From CAJXNP01 sp050305935 (GTDB lineage: Bacteria; Bacteroidota; Bacteroidia; Cytophagales; Cyclobacteriaceae), in the NCBI GenBank assembly GCA_050305935.1, contig JBNLGG010000053.1, positions 1-29,446 on the forward strand: 29,446 nt of DNA, given 5' to 3'. The position numbers and the translations under genes were made by a program. This document shows positions 1 through 8,091 of this stretch, piece by piece. The number at the start of each line of letters is the position of its first letter. The stretch's first letter is position 1. The notes under the pieces are model-generated. The model saw nothing but the letters and a program-made list of their open reading frames with translations. It was not told where the DNA came from and did not search any database.

Positions 1-61
1 TATTCTTTTCTCTTTTGCCAAGTAGGTTTAAATTAGGGCCGTTGATAATTAGTAGTTTCAT
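1..61 (-). CDS. aroQ: 3-dehydroquinate dehydratase type II, 5' end only
   Basis: Only the first 20 codons, read on the minus strand, lie in the window. The translation begins MKLLIINGPNLNLLGKRE, the very conserved N-terminus of type II dehydroquinases, including the loop after the first strand that binds substrate. The enzyme converts 3-dehydroquinate to 3-dehydroshikimate in the shikimate pathway in the cytoplasm. The start is the ATG at 59-61, and the gene runs off the left edge. It is divergent from xerD with 16 bases between the start codons. Identification rests on this short but distinctive N-terminus. Confidence 0.85.
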   Translation of the reverse strand, partial: MKLLIINGPNLNLLGKREKN

Positions 62-77
62 TTTATTTAATTAATGG

Positions 78-977
78 ATGTCCTGGGACCTCTATATCAA
101 GCAATTTAAAAATTATTTAAAACTGGAGCGTTCGCTTGCCGAAAATTCCGTGGAAGCGTACGCCCGGGACGTCATAAAGCTAAAACAGTTTGCTGAAAAC
201 TCCAATTTGCCCGATTCACCACTTCGCCTGGAAACGGAGCATCTCAATCAATATTTACAGCAGCTTGGTGAAGACGAATTTTCGGCCTATTCCCAGGCTC
301 GGATGCTGTCGGGACTGAAAGCTTTTTACAAGTTTTTGGTCAACGAAGAATATCTCAAAGAAGACCCGACGGAATTACTGGATCCGCCCAAGCTGGGCAG
401 GAAGCTGCCGGACGTGCTTAGCGTCCTGGAAATTGATTCGATCTTTGAGCAAATCGACCTGTCTACGGCAGAGGGCATGAGAAACCGGGCGATGCTGGAA
501 ACACTTTATAGCTCAGGCCTGAGGGTGTCTGAATTGGTCAATCTGAAATTAAACAACGTTTATTTTGACGTGGGCTTCTTGAGAATTCTTGGGAAGGGGA
601 GCAAGGAAAGGCTGGTCCCGATAGGTAAGACTGCTATGAAATATGTGAAAATGTACATCGAAGATGTGCGGGTACATGGTAAAATAAAACCGGGGCAGGA
701 GGTGTTTGTATTTCTCAACAGAAATGGAAGTGCATTGACACGAGTGATGATATTTACGATCATCAAGCGATTGGTACAAAAGGCTGGTATCAAAAAGAAT
801 ATCAGCCCCCACACATTCAGGCATTCATTTGCCACGCATTTGATTGAAGGAGGCGCCGACCTTCGCGCTGTTCAGGAAATGCTGGGGCACGAATCAATTA
901 CAACCACCGAGATCTATACTCATTTGGACAGGGACTATTTGCGCCAGGTGATCATTGATTACCATCCCAGAAGTTGA
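78..977 (+). CDS. xerD: Site-specific tyrosine recombinase XerD
   Basis: This 299-residue protein is a full-length tyrosine recombinase. Residues 1-90 look like the helical SAM-like N-terminal DNA-binding domain and residues 110-299 the catalytic domain. The catalytic set is visible: Arg149 in SGLRVSEL, Lys173 in GKGSKER, His245 and Arg248 in HTFRHS, His271 in LGHES and nucleophile Tyr280 in IYTHL. Length and sequence fit XerC/XerD proteins that resolve chromosome dimers at dif with a partner recombinase and FtsK. XerD rather than XerC is the usual name for this Bacteroidota gene next to aroQ, but the paralogue choice is inference. The ATG at 78 gives the family N-terminus (MSW-LYI), so the ATG at 74 in another frame is not used. 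The stop abuts the stop of the convergent permease gene with no gap. Confidence 0.92.
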   Translation: MSWDLYIKQFKNYLKLERSLAENSVEAYARDVIKLKQFAENSNLPDSPLRLETEHLNQYLQQLGEDEFSAYSQARMLSGLKAFYKFLVNEEYLKEDPTELLDPPKLGRKLPDVLSVLEIDSIFEQIDLSTAEGMRNRAMLETLYSSGLRVSELVNLKLNNVYFDVGFLRILGKGSKERLVPIGKTAMKYVKMYIEDVRVHGKIKPGQEVFVFLNRNGSALTRVMIFTIIKRLVQKAGIKKNISPHTFRHSFATHLIEGGADLRAVQEMLGHESITTTEIYTHLDRDYLRQVIIDYHPRS

Positions 978-2000
978 TTATCGGCCTTTGTCTGGTTTTT
1001 CTATCCATCGACCTAATTTCTGTGCGGAAATAATATTGATGAAGAGCAGCAATCCTGGAAAACCAAGCAACCACCAGTAGGAAGGGTTTTCCCGAAACGC
1101 CAGGATCATTTTTCCCCAGCCGGGATACTCAGGTGGCAGACCGATCCCCAGGAACGAGAGAGTTGCCTCAATGATCATTAAGCGGGCGAAACCGAAGGAC
1201 GCCAACACCAGGATAGGTGCGCTGATATTCGGCAGGAGATGCCTGAAGAGGATGTTTCGTCTGCGTTGCCCAATAGCTTCAGCAGTTACGACAAAATTGA
1301 CTTCTTTGATCTTCAGTGCTTCGGCCCTGGAGAAAAGAAAGAATTCCGGCCAAAGACCCAGTGTACAGTAGATGACAAACAACAGCGGTGAAGGCCGGAA
1401 AATAGAGGTCAACAGAATGACCAAAAAAATGGGGGGCAGTGTCATATAAATCTCGACCATTCTGCTCGTCGTCAAATCAAAAGGAAAAACGATTAATCTT
1501 TTCTTTTTCATGAATAGTACTGGAATCATTGCCATAGTGATTGATAAACCGACTGGGATGATCCAATCAAAAAGCAGTGAGGAGTGAAACGATGTTACAT
1601 TCGACAGGAATAGAAACGATACAAAAAATATGGCGGCGGAAAGGAAAATTCGCGTCGAAAATTTTAATTGATGGTCGCCAAGATATCCGGAGGTAATTCC
1701 CAATATGGTACCAAAGGCTGATGCCAATAAAATCCCAAAAAGTGGGAGCAGCACCGTGGATTGCATCCCAAGGACAAGCTGCCAGAACACGCTTCTTCCT
1801 AATTGATCCGCTCCCAATAAAAAACCTTCCGCAAAAGGGGGTGTGCCAATTTGTTCCAAATTCAGGACGGAGTTTTCAAGAGAGAATTCTGAAAATAGAA
1901 GTAAGATAATTCCCACCCCAATCTCGAATATGAATAACCAAAGCATCCAGGGGATTCCACGTTTACCGAACATTGTTTTCAAAACAGTAAACGTCTTCAT
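978..2000 (-). CDS. Peptide/nickel-type ABC transporter permease, DppC/OppC-like
   Basis: This 340-residue inner-membrane permease has about six hydrophobic segments. After the first one comes FLLGADQLGRSVF (about residues 60-72), the degenerate form of the G-T-D-x-L-G-R motif typical of DppC/OppC proteins. The cytoplasmic EAA loop, which contacts the ATPase, is seen near residues 240-265 (AEAIGQRRRNILFRHLLPN). It would form a heterodimer with the DppB-like protein encoded immediately upstream, and the two genes overlap by 4 bases (ATGA type), which suggests translational coupling. It is the last gene of the three-gene importer cluster. The transported substrate cannot be told from sequence; oligopeptides are the family default. 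No ATP-binding subunit gene is present in the cluster. Confidence 0.85.
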   Translation of the reverse strand: MKTFTVLKTMFGKRGIPWMLWLFIFEIGVGIILLLFSEFSLENSVLNLEQIGTPPFAEGFLLGADQLGRSVFWQLVLGMQSTVLLPLFGILLASAFGTILGITSGYLGDHQLKFSTRIFLSAAIFFVSFLFLSNVTSFHSSLLFDWIIPVGLSITMAMIPVLFMKKKRLIVFPFDLTTSRMVEIYMTLPPIFLVILLTSIFRPSPLLFVIYCTLGLWPEFFLFSRAEALKIKEVNFVVTAEAIGQRRRNILFRHLLPNISAPILVLASFGFARLMIIEATLSFLGIGLPPEYPGWGKMILAFRENPSYWWLLGFPGLLLFINIISAQKLGRWIEKPDKGR

Positions 2001-3298
2001 CGGAAAGTAACTCTGGGATCTGACATACGATATGCAATATCCGCCATTATCCCTGAAAGGATCTTGATCAATCCAACCATCATGATGAGAATAAGGATCA
2101 TCAGATGGTCATGAAGGCCGATAGCTTCTACTAATAACCTGCCCGCACCGGGGATGGAGAAAACAAATTCCACGATCATCACACCAGCTACTGCCGAAGG
2201 AAGGAATGAAAAAAACAAAGTGATGATTGGTGTAAGGGCATTGCGGAGGACGTGTTTCCATAGAATCCTTTTTTCACTTAAACCTTTCGATTTTGCCATC
2301 AAAAAAAAAGGTAACCCCAAGAGGTTTTCAATAGATTTTTTTGTCTGAAGGATTACAATGGGCATACCGGAAATCACGAGGGAAAGAACGGGCAGTGCCG
2401 CATTTTTTATATCGAAGGAGGAACTTCCCGTTCCAAAGGAAGGGAAAAGCTGGAGAAATGGTCTTGATGCAAAGAAAATAAGTAACAATTCAGCGATCCA
2501 AAACAATGGCATTGCCTGGAGTATGTAAATCGTGTTGATAATAATGTTGCTTCCCAGATTTGCGGAATTGGCCAGGTAAATGCCGAAGGGGACGGATATC
2601 AAAAACAATATTAGAATGGCAGGAATTCCAATTTTCATGGAAATTAAAAGTGCCGGGACCATTCTTTGGCGGATGGGTAGACCATTCTGAATGGACCGTC
2701 CAAAGTCGAATTGTAAAAAGTTTCTTAGCCAAAGGTGATATCTGCAATGGGAGCCGTTCCAAAGGAGCCTGGGGATAAAACGAGTGATATCACCCCTTTC
2801 TTTTTTTAACTCATCCAGTAGATAGCCTATTTCGGAAGTTTCATGTGGATGTGAAACATGCAGGTGGCTAAGCTCTTCCTCAAAAAGTATTTCACGGTTC
2901 GCTAGATACAAGCGGTTGAATTCGGAAATTTCTATTGCGGCAGAATCAATTCTTTTTATTAAAGCGTTGACTAAATTTTTGTCCGAATAGGAGGTGGAAA
3001 GTCGTTTGATGAACTCCCTTTTATGGACGGGAAATATTTGATGCAATGAATCAGGGTAAGCTTTTCTTGAAAGCGAGAAATAAAAGAGCGGATATTGATA
3101 ATTATATTTTTTGACGATGGCGTCCTGCAATCTATAGTTGTCAGTTTGGGAATAAGCTTTAGATTCCCAATTGATTGCCTCCAGCTCATTGCGTACAATA
3201 TCTGCTGTCATCTGATCCATCAGAAAGAAAACCAGGATGCTCAGTAAAAGCATCGCTGGGATGACCAGTAGTAACCTTTTAAGAAGATAGCCGGTCAC
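1997..3298 (-). CDS. Peptide/nickel-type ABC transporter permease, DppB/OppB-like, with enlarged periplasmic domain
   Basis: This 433-residue protein starts with an OppB-type first membrane segment (about residues 5-27). The family segment that normally precedes membrane helix 2 is found only at residues 187-208 (WLRNFLQFDFGRSI), whereas in ordinary 306-340-residue OppB/DppB proteins it sits near residues 70-85. About 110 extra, mostly charged residues (roughly 35-180) therefore lie on the periplasmic side. The rest is standard, with membrane helices from about 215 onward and an EAA loop near 335-360 (AKSKGLSEKRILWKHVLRN). It should pair with the DppC-like permease encoded downstream (4-base overlap) and accept substrate from the lipoprotein encoded upstream (also a 4-base overlap). 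The family is clear; the role of the insert is unknown. Confidence 0.85.
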   Translation of the reverse strand: MTGYLLKRLLLVIPAMLLLSILVFFLMDQMTADIVRNELEAINWESKAYSQTDNYRLQDAIVKKYNYQYPLFYFSLSRKAYPDSLHQIFPVHKREFIKRLSTSYSDKNLVNALIKRIDSAAIEISEFNRLYLANREILFEEELSHLHVSHPHETSEIGYLLDELKKERGDITRFIPRLLWNGSHCRYHLWLRNFLQFDFGRSIQNGLPIRQRMVPALLISMKIGIPAILILFLISVPFGIYLANSANLGSNIIINTIYILQAMPLFWIAELLLIFFASRPFLQLFPSFGTGSSSFDIKNAALPVLSLVISGMPIVILQTKKSIENLLGLPFFLMAKSKGLSEKRILWKHVLRNALTPIITLFFSFLPSAVAGVMIVEFVFSIPGAGRLLVEAIGLHDHLMILILIMMVGLIKILSGIMADIAYRMSDPRVTFR

Positions 3299-5001
3299 CG
3301 CGTTTTGGGTTTAAAGGTAGCAAGAGTGTATCCGGGCGTTAAACTTGAAATATTTAGGTTTTCATATTTGCTGTTTACAATGATCACATTTTTTTCATTG
3401 TACAGCGTGACAAGATTGCACTCGTCAAATAAAATTTCCTGAAATCGAAGAATAGCCGGCCTTCGCTCATTCGCATCATATGCGTCCCTGATGACATAGA
3501 TCAGTGAGTCGCTCTCCTGTGTTCCAAAAGAGGAAAAGTTCCAGCCGTTGGGAGGGGTTGACCGGGTATGAAGGATGAATTCGTAATCAAAAGCAGTGGC
3601 TCCACCACTTATTCTCTGTAAGAACAAATCAAAATCCAGGGTCATTAATTTTTCTTTCAACAGGCTTGTTTCCAATGGGTGTAGGATAACCTTGATGCCA
3701 ACCTTCTTAAAGGAGTCCTGGATCAGAAATGCTGTCAATTCATGGTCTTTAATTGATTTTCGATACAACAGGTCAAATTCAGCAGGTTGTCCATTCCTTT
3801 CCAGTAAATTTCCAGCATTTAACTTCCAGCCTGCTTTCGAAAAATAATGCAACACCGAATCCATATTAAAAATCCTCGGAGAAATGGAAGAATTATAGTA
3901 ATTCTCCTGATGTGGAAAAGCAAAGCCGATGGTAGGAACGCCAATGCGATGAATAGCATGATCAAAAATGGATTGATAGGGCATTGCCCAGGCTAATCCT
4001 TTTCTAAAGTTGTTATCGTTAAAAGGAGCTTTTTGTCCATTGCTGCCAAAAAAGGTCAAGTCGTAGGTTTCCACTTCATTAAAGGTGTAATAGGCATCAT
4101 CTTTGAATTTCTCCCTAAGGTAGTAGGCATCCTGCGGAGAAAAGTTGGACGCCACGTCAATCGCATGGTTTTCAAGGGCGATGATCGCCGAGGTGGCATT
4201 GGGTATCACCTGAAAAATGATGGTGTCGGGACTTGCCGCAAACTCGGGAAATGGCAATTCTTCAAACCAATAATGATCCTTTTTTACGAGAGACACCATT
4301 TCCCCTGGTTTCCAGGATTTGATTTTGTAGGCATTGCTTCCACAAATCTTTTTTTCATTTTCAAGAAAGTTAAACCGCCTGATTTTTTCCAAAAAGCTTG
4401 TAGTCAGACCAGGATCCTTGTTTTCCCGGATATCCCTGAGGGTATATTGTCTAAAAAGAAAATTTGGATCAAACAGGTGCTCGGGATAAATATAAAATTC
4501 ATCAAACACAATATGAGGATCTTCCACATTATAGTTGTATTTGAATGTTATGCTTTTTGGGTTATTTACTATAAAATCTTTAAAAATATCGGTCTGGTTG
4601 TTGATTCCAATTTCCGCCCCTCCAGGCAGGTTTAGCATTTTTAACGTGAAGGCCACATCATTCGAAGTAATCGGTCTTCTGTCGTCCCAAAAGGCTTTCT
4701 CTTGTAGGCTGATTGTCATAAAAAACCCGGAATCCGTCTCCACAAGCCCGGAAAGGGAGGAGGCAAGAATCGGTTTTATTTCTTTTTCTGGCAGGGTGAT
4801 GGCATAAAGTGGCTGGTAGATAAGATCGAAAATTTGCCTGGTTGAAATAAATTTAAACGTCACCGGATTGAGTGATTCAGGATCTTTGTCCAATCTCACC
4901 GTTAGGGGTCGGTCCATGTTTTGACGAGCACATGAAATGGATAAAAAAAACGCCAATATCTGTAAAAAATTTATCCTGGTGATCTGAGGGTTCATCGACA
5001 T
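3295..5001 (-). CDS. ABC transporter substrate-binding lipoprotein, SBP_bac_5 family
   Basis: The 568-residue product is an extracytoplasmic solute-binding protein of the DppA/OppA (SBP_bac_5) type. A hydrophobic signal at residues 10-23 ends in a lipobox-like SISC with Cys24 as the probable lipid anchor. Family features include the N-terminal SLNP near residues 42-46, the ITSNDVAFTLKML region near 111-123 and a G-S-x-x-Y-K-I-K-S-W segment followed by a Y-W pair near 220-245. It probably captures peptides or similar ligands in the periplasm and delivers them to the two permeases encoded downstream. It is first in the operon, so its promoter should lie in the 217-base gap to the divergent gene at 5219. 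A second ATG two codons in is an alternative start. Confidence 0.85.
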   Translation of the reverse strand: MSMNPQITRINFLQILAFFLSISCARQNMDRPLTVRLDKDPESLNPVTFKFISTRQIFDLIYQPLYAITLPEKEIKPILASSLSGLVETDSGFFMTISLQEKAFWDDRRPITSNDVAFTLKMLNLPGGAEIGINNQTDIFKDFIVNNPKSITFKYNYNVEDPHIVFDEFYIYPEHLFDPNFLFRQYTLRDIRENKDPGLTTSFLEKIRRFNFLENEKKICGSNAYKIKSWKPGEMVSLVKKDHYWFEELPFPEFAASPDTIIFQVIPNATSAIIALENHAIDVASNFSPQDAYYLREKFKDDAYYTFNEVETYDLTFFGSNGQKAPFNDNNFRKGLAWAMPYQSIFDHAIHRIGVPTIGFAFPHQENYYNSSISPRIFNMDSVLHYFSKAGWKLNAGNLLERNGQPAEFDLLYRKSIKDHELTAFLIQDSFKKVGIKVILHPLETSLLKEKLMTLDFDLFLQRISGGATAFDYEFILHTRSTPPNGWNFSSFGTQESDSLIYVIRDAYDANERRPAILRFQEILFDECNLVTLYNEKNVIIVNSKYENLNISSLTPGYTLATFKPKTR

Positions 5002-5218
5002 ATTTGTATAGTATGTCTATAATATCAATATGGTAGAAGAAAAAAAAAGTATCAAGGCTTTAAATTTACAATTTTTACATTTAGAGAGACTTAATTTCTA
5101 TTTCTCCTTATAGTATTTATTTGAGCTATCAATCTTCTGTGTTTCATTTTTTAGAGGGAAGGAATGAGCACTATCGCAAACCCACTTTTTAAGAGATTTT
5201 ATTAAAGTTAGTTACAGG

Positions 5219-6721
5219 ATGGAGGAATTAAACGAATTGATCAAGATCGTCAATCGGTTTACTCGTAAGAATTTACCGTTGATCGATCTAAAAGCACATG
5301 ATGCTCAGGACAACAAAGAGCTTAATCTATTCTTAGGCATCAAGAGTGGGAATTACGACTCAGACGAGGCGGCTTCCGTAGGAATTTATGGTGAGCAGGA
5401 AGTGGATTTCAAATTCAGAATGTTGAAATCAAGACTCAACAAAAAACTGTTGAACCATCTGTTTTTTATGGATTACAATACCGTGAAGCTCCACAAGTCG
5501 GCTACCTTTCATCAGGAGTGCATGGAATTACTTCACTTCTCAAAGCTCTTGTTGAAAATCGGCGAAATCAAACTGGCGACAAAACTGATCTACAAAACCA
5601 TTGACCTGGCTAAAGAGTGCGAGTTTAATGATGTTTTGGTAAGCTGTCTTATTGAGCTACGGGACATCTACGCAAGCACCTACCGGCCCAAGTTATTCCA
5701 GACAATTGTAGGCCAATTGGATGATTACAAGGCGCTGGCCGAAAAAGAGGAGAAGGCAAATAATATTTATTTCCAGCAAAAGCTGTTTCTGAACAGCTCG
5801 GTTAATAACCGCAAAAAGGACCTGAGCCCTATCAAAAAGGGCTTAAAGGAGATCAGCAAGATATATGTGGAAACCCAATCCTTCAATGTGTGGGAAAAAC
5901 ACCTGAAATTGTCCATTTGGTTTAATGAATACCGTGGTGATTTTGAAGATTCACTAAAAACAATTGAATCGGCTGAAGCCGCTTTTGAAAATGGGCAGGT
6001 AAACCAGGCGCGTTTTAACGGTGAAAGCCTGAAAATTGCCAGGCTTTATGCACTTTTAAAACTCGGAAGGATCAAAGAAGGCCTGGAACTCGCAGAGCAG
6101 TATCTGAACGAAACAGAGAAAGAAGCATTGCATTGGTATGCCATTCAGGAAAATTATTTCCTGCTGGCACTTCAAAAAAGGGATTACGATTTGGCGATTG
6201 ACATCAATGAGCAGGTATTCAGCAATAAAAGCTTTGAGGAATTACCGGAAGGAACACGGGAAAAATGGAGCCTGTACAGGGCCTACATGTATTACCTGAC
6301 AGACGAAAAATCCCTTTCCAAAAAGATTGATTATAATGCTATCGTTAGCGTCATTCCTGAGTTTCAGAAAGATAAAGCGGGGCTTAACGTTGCTACTTTG
6401 ATTCTACAGGTATTCAAGCATATTGACAGTGATCTTAGCACGTTGCACACCATTATGTCCGGAATAGAAGAATATGTCAATAAATATTTAAACAATTCTT
6501 TCAGCAAAAGAACAAAACTATTTTGCAAACTCCTTAACAAGGTGGTAGCTCACCACAGGGACTTGGATCTGATCATCCAAAAGAGTAAATACCTGACAGA
6601 AAAGCTTCAGGAGTCGGAAATCGAAGGAGATGTGTATACGGATATGGAGATCATCCCATACCAGCATCTGTGGGATATTGTAGTACAGCGACTTAGCGTG
6701 CTGCGATTTCAATCGGCATAA
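5219..6721 (+). CDS. Unrecognised 500-residue helical (TPR-like) protein
   Basis: I do not recognise this protein. It has no signal peptide or membrane segment and looks cytoplasmic and mostly alpha-helical. From about residue 95 to the end it is a run of amphipathic helix pairs with TPR-like spacing, such as GEIKLATKLIYKTIDLAKEC, GRIKEGLELAEQYLNE and KRDYDLAIDINEQVF, so an alpha-solenoid scaffold is likely. The first 90 residues (IKSGNYDSDEAASVGIYGEQE) do not look like TPR and may be a separate domain. It starts at an ATG at 5219 and is transcribed away from the peptide importer. A DUF4293 gene converges on it with a 13-base gap and no hairpin terminator between them. No function can be assigned. 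Confidence 0.75.
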   Translation: MEELNELIKIVNRFTRKNLPLIDLKAHDAQDNKELNLFLGIKSGNYDSDEAASVGIYGEQEVDFKFRMLKSRLNKKLLNHLFFMDYNTVKLHKSATFHQECMELLHFSKLLLKIGEIKLATKLIYKTIDLAKECEFNDVLVSCLIELRDIYASTYRPKLFQTIVGQLDDYKALAEKEEKANNIYFQQKLFLNSSVNNRKKDLSPIKKGLKEISKIYVETQSFNVWEKHLKLSIWFNEYRGDFEDSLKTIESAEAAFENGQVNQARFNGESLKIARLYALLKLGRIKEGLELAEQYLNETEKEALHWYAIQENYFLLALQKRDYDLAIDINEQVFSNKSFEELPEGTREKWSLYRAYMYYLTDEKSLSKKIDYNAIVSVIPEFQKDKAGLNVATLILQVFKHIDSDLSTLHTIMSGIEEYVNKYLNNSFSKRTKLFCKLLNKVVAHHRDLDLIIQKSKYLTEKLQESEIEGDVYTDMEIIPYQHLWDIVVQRLSVLRFQSA

Positions 6722-6734
6722 AATATTGAAAAAA

Positions 6735-7223
6735 CTACCTGATCCGGTCAACCGATCGGATCAGCTTTTCATCCTTCCTGATAAACCGGTTAGCCAGGGA
6801 ATTGAGGATTAGCGCTCCCAGCGGGATAAAAAAACCTACCAGGTAATTTCCTTTCGTACCGGCATTGAAATTCATTTCATTTTTCAGCAAAATTATAACC
6901 GAAAGGCCAACTGCCACCATTATCAACAATGCGATCAAAGCTCCCAGCTTGATCTGTGTCAGGCGGTTGTCGTACCTGAAAATGGAGTAAAACACCACGC
7001 CGATGACCAGGCAGGAAGCTATCAAAATAAGATAAGGGTATTCGTGACTTAGGAGATCCCAGCCGTCGGCGTTGTTGGCAGTCCACGTTTTGAATCCCAT
7101 GGCGTTGAGGGTCATTTTTTGCACACCATCCTGGCTAACCTTTTCCCAGATGGGCAAAAAACAATAAGCACCCATGCATCCTACCACACCTAGTAAAAGT
7201 ACTGTTTGAATTCGCTGAAGCAT
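6735..7223 (-). CDS. DUF4293 family membrane protein
   Basis: The 162-residue product has four hydrophobic segments (about residues 6-24, 62-82, 91-114 and 127-145). It begins MLQRIQTV-LLL, the signature opening of the DUF4293 family, which is restricted to Bacteroidota. An extracytoplasmic loop lies between the first two segments. The family has no established function; its members are small conserved inner-membrane proteins. The gene is alone on its strand, divergent from truA (115 bases between the starts) and convergent with the unrecognised helical protein at 5219. The start at 7223 gives the family N-terminus. Confidence 0.85.
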   Translation of the reverse strand: MLQRIQTVLLLGVVGCMGAYCFLPIWEKVSQDGVQKMTLNAMGFKTWTANNADGWDLLSHEYPYLILIASCLVIGVVFYSIFRYDNRLTQIKLGALIALLIMVAVGLSVIILLKNEMNFNAGTKGNYLVGFFIPLGALILNSLANRFIRKDEKLIRSVDRIR

Positions 7224-7312
7224 TTTCTAAATTTTTGCACAAATAAAGTGACAATTAAAGGCATTAAAAAGCCGGGAATGTATTTTTCACCGGTTTTAAA
7301 ATCAAATTCTTG

Positions 7313-7320
7313 TATTTTCG
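7313..7320 (+). promoter_or_regulatory. Possible promoter -7 element of truA
   Basis: The sequence TATTTTCG matches the Bacteroidota -7 pattern TAnnTTTG at 5 of its 6 fixed positions and lies 18 bases before the GTG start of truA. No clear -33 TTTG is seen at the right distance, so this is a weak call. Confidence 0.3.
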
Positions 7321-7338
7321 CGAGATAAAGGATTTTAG

Positions 7339-8085
7339 GTGCGGTACTTCTGTCAATTATCTTATTTAGGAACAAACTATCATGGGTGGCAAACCCAGGC
7401 AAATGCCCACACCGTACAGGATGAAATAGAAAAGGCCTTGGAGATGGTTTTGGGATGGAGAATAACCATCACAGGAAGTGGTAGGACAGACACCGGCGTA
7501 CATGCCTCCCAACAGTTTTTTCATTTTGATTCGATTAAATCTTTAGATACGAAAAAGGCCGTTTATAAACTCAATGCCGTACTGCCGAAGGATATTGCGA
7601 TTCAGGATATATTTGCGGTGAATCCGGAAGCGCATGCGAGGTTTGATGCAATGAAGAGGTCATATATCTATCGAATCAATCAGACTAAAAATCCTTTTTT
7701 GAATGGCTTGTCCTATACCTATTACAAAAAGCCAGATGTGGAATCAATGAACCGGGCGGCGGAAAAATTATTGGGGGAAAGAGATTTTGAAAGCTACAGC
7801 AAAGTAAAAACGGAAGTAAATAACTTTATCTGCAACGTGAGCGAAGCAAAATGGGTAAAGGAAAAGGATGGGCTTCTGTTCCATATTTCAGCCAACCGTT
7901 TTTTACGGGGAATGGTGAGGACGATTGTAGGCACTTTGCTATTGGTTGGCGAAGGCAAACTGTCAATGGAGGATTTTGAAAATATATTAATGGCCAGGGA
8001 CCGCAAGAAGGCAGGAAGGTCTGTGCCGCCTGAAGGCCTCTACCTGTCCTGTGTGGAATATTCAGATAAAATTTATGCATCTTAG
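7339..8085 (+). CDS. truA: tRNA pseudouridine(38-40) synthase TruA
   Basis: This 248-residue enzyme converts uridines 38, 39 and 40 in the anticodon arm of many tRNAs to pseudouridine. The catalytic aspartate is Asp51 in GSGRTDTGVHA, the hallmark motif of TruA. The N-terminal L-S-Y-x-G-T-x-Y-x-G-W-Q block is also typical. Length is normal for the family. The start is a GTG at 7339, needed to include the conserved first strand; no in-frame ATG lies upstream before a stop. The ABC exporter gene follows after 6 bases, so the two are probably co-transcribed. It is divergent from the DUF4293 gene. Confidence 0.95.
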   Translation: MRYFCQLSYLGTNYHGWQTQANAHTVQDEIEKALEMVLGWRITITGSGRTDTGVHASQQFFHFDSIKSLDTKKAVYKLNAVLPKDIAIQDIFAVNPEAHARFDAMKRSYIYRINQTKNPFLNGLSYTYYKKPDVESMNRAAEKLLGERDFESYSKVKTEVNNFICNVSEAKWVKEKDGLLFHISANRFLRGMVRTIVGTLLLVGEGKLSMEDFENILMARDRKKAGRSVPPEGLYLSCVEYSDKIYAS

Positions 8086-8091
8086 AAACTA

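Noticed and set aside
4033..4635. A 200-codon open frame on the plus strand
   Set aside because: It lies fully antisense to the well-supported binding-protein gene, and its product has no recognisable family pattern.
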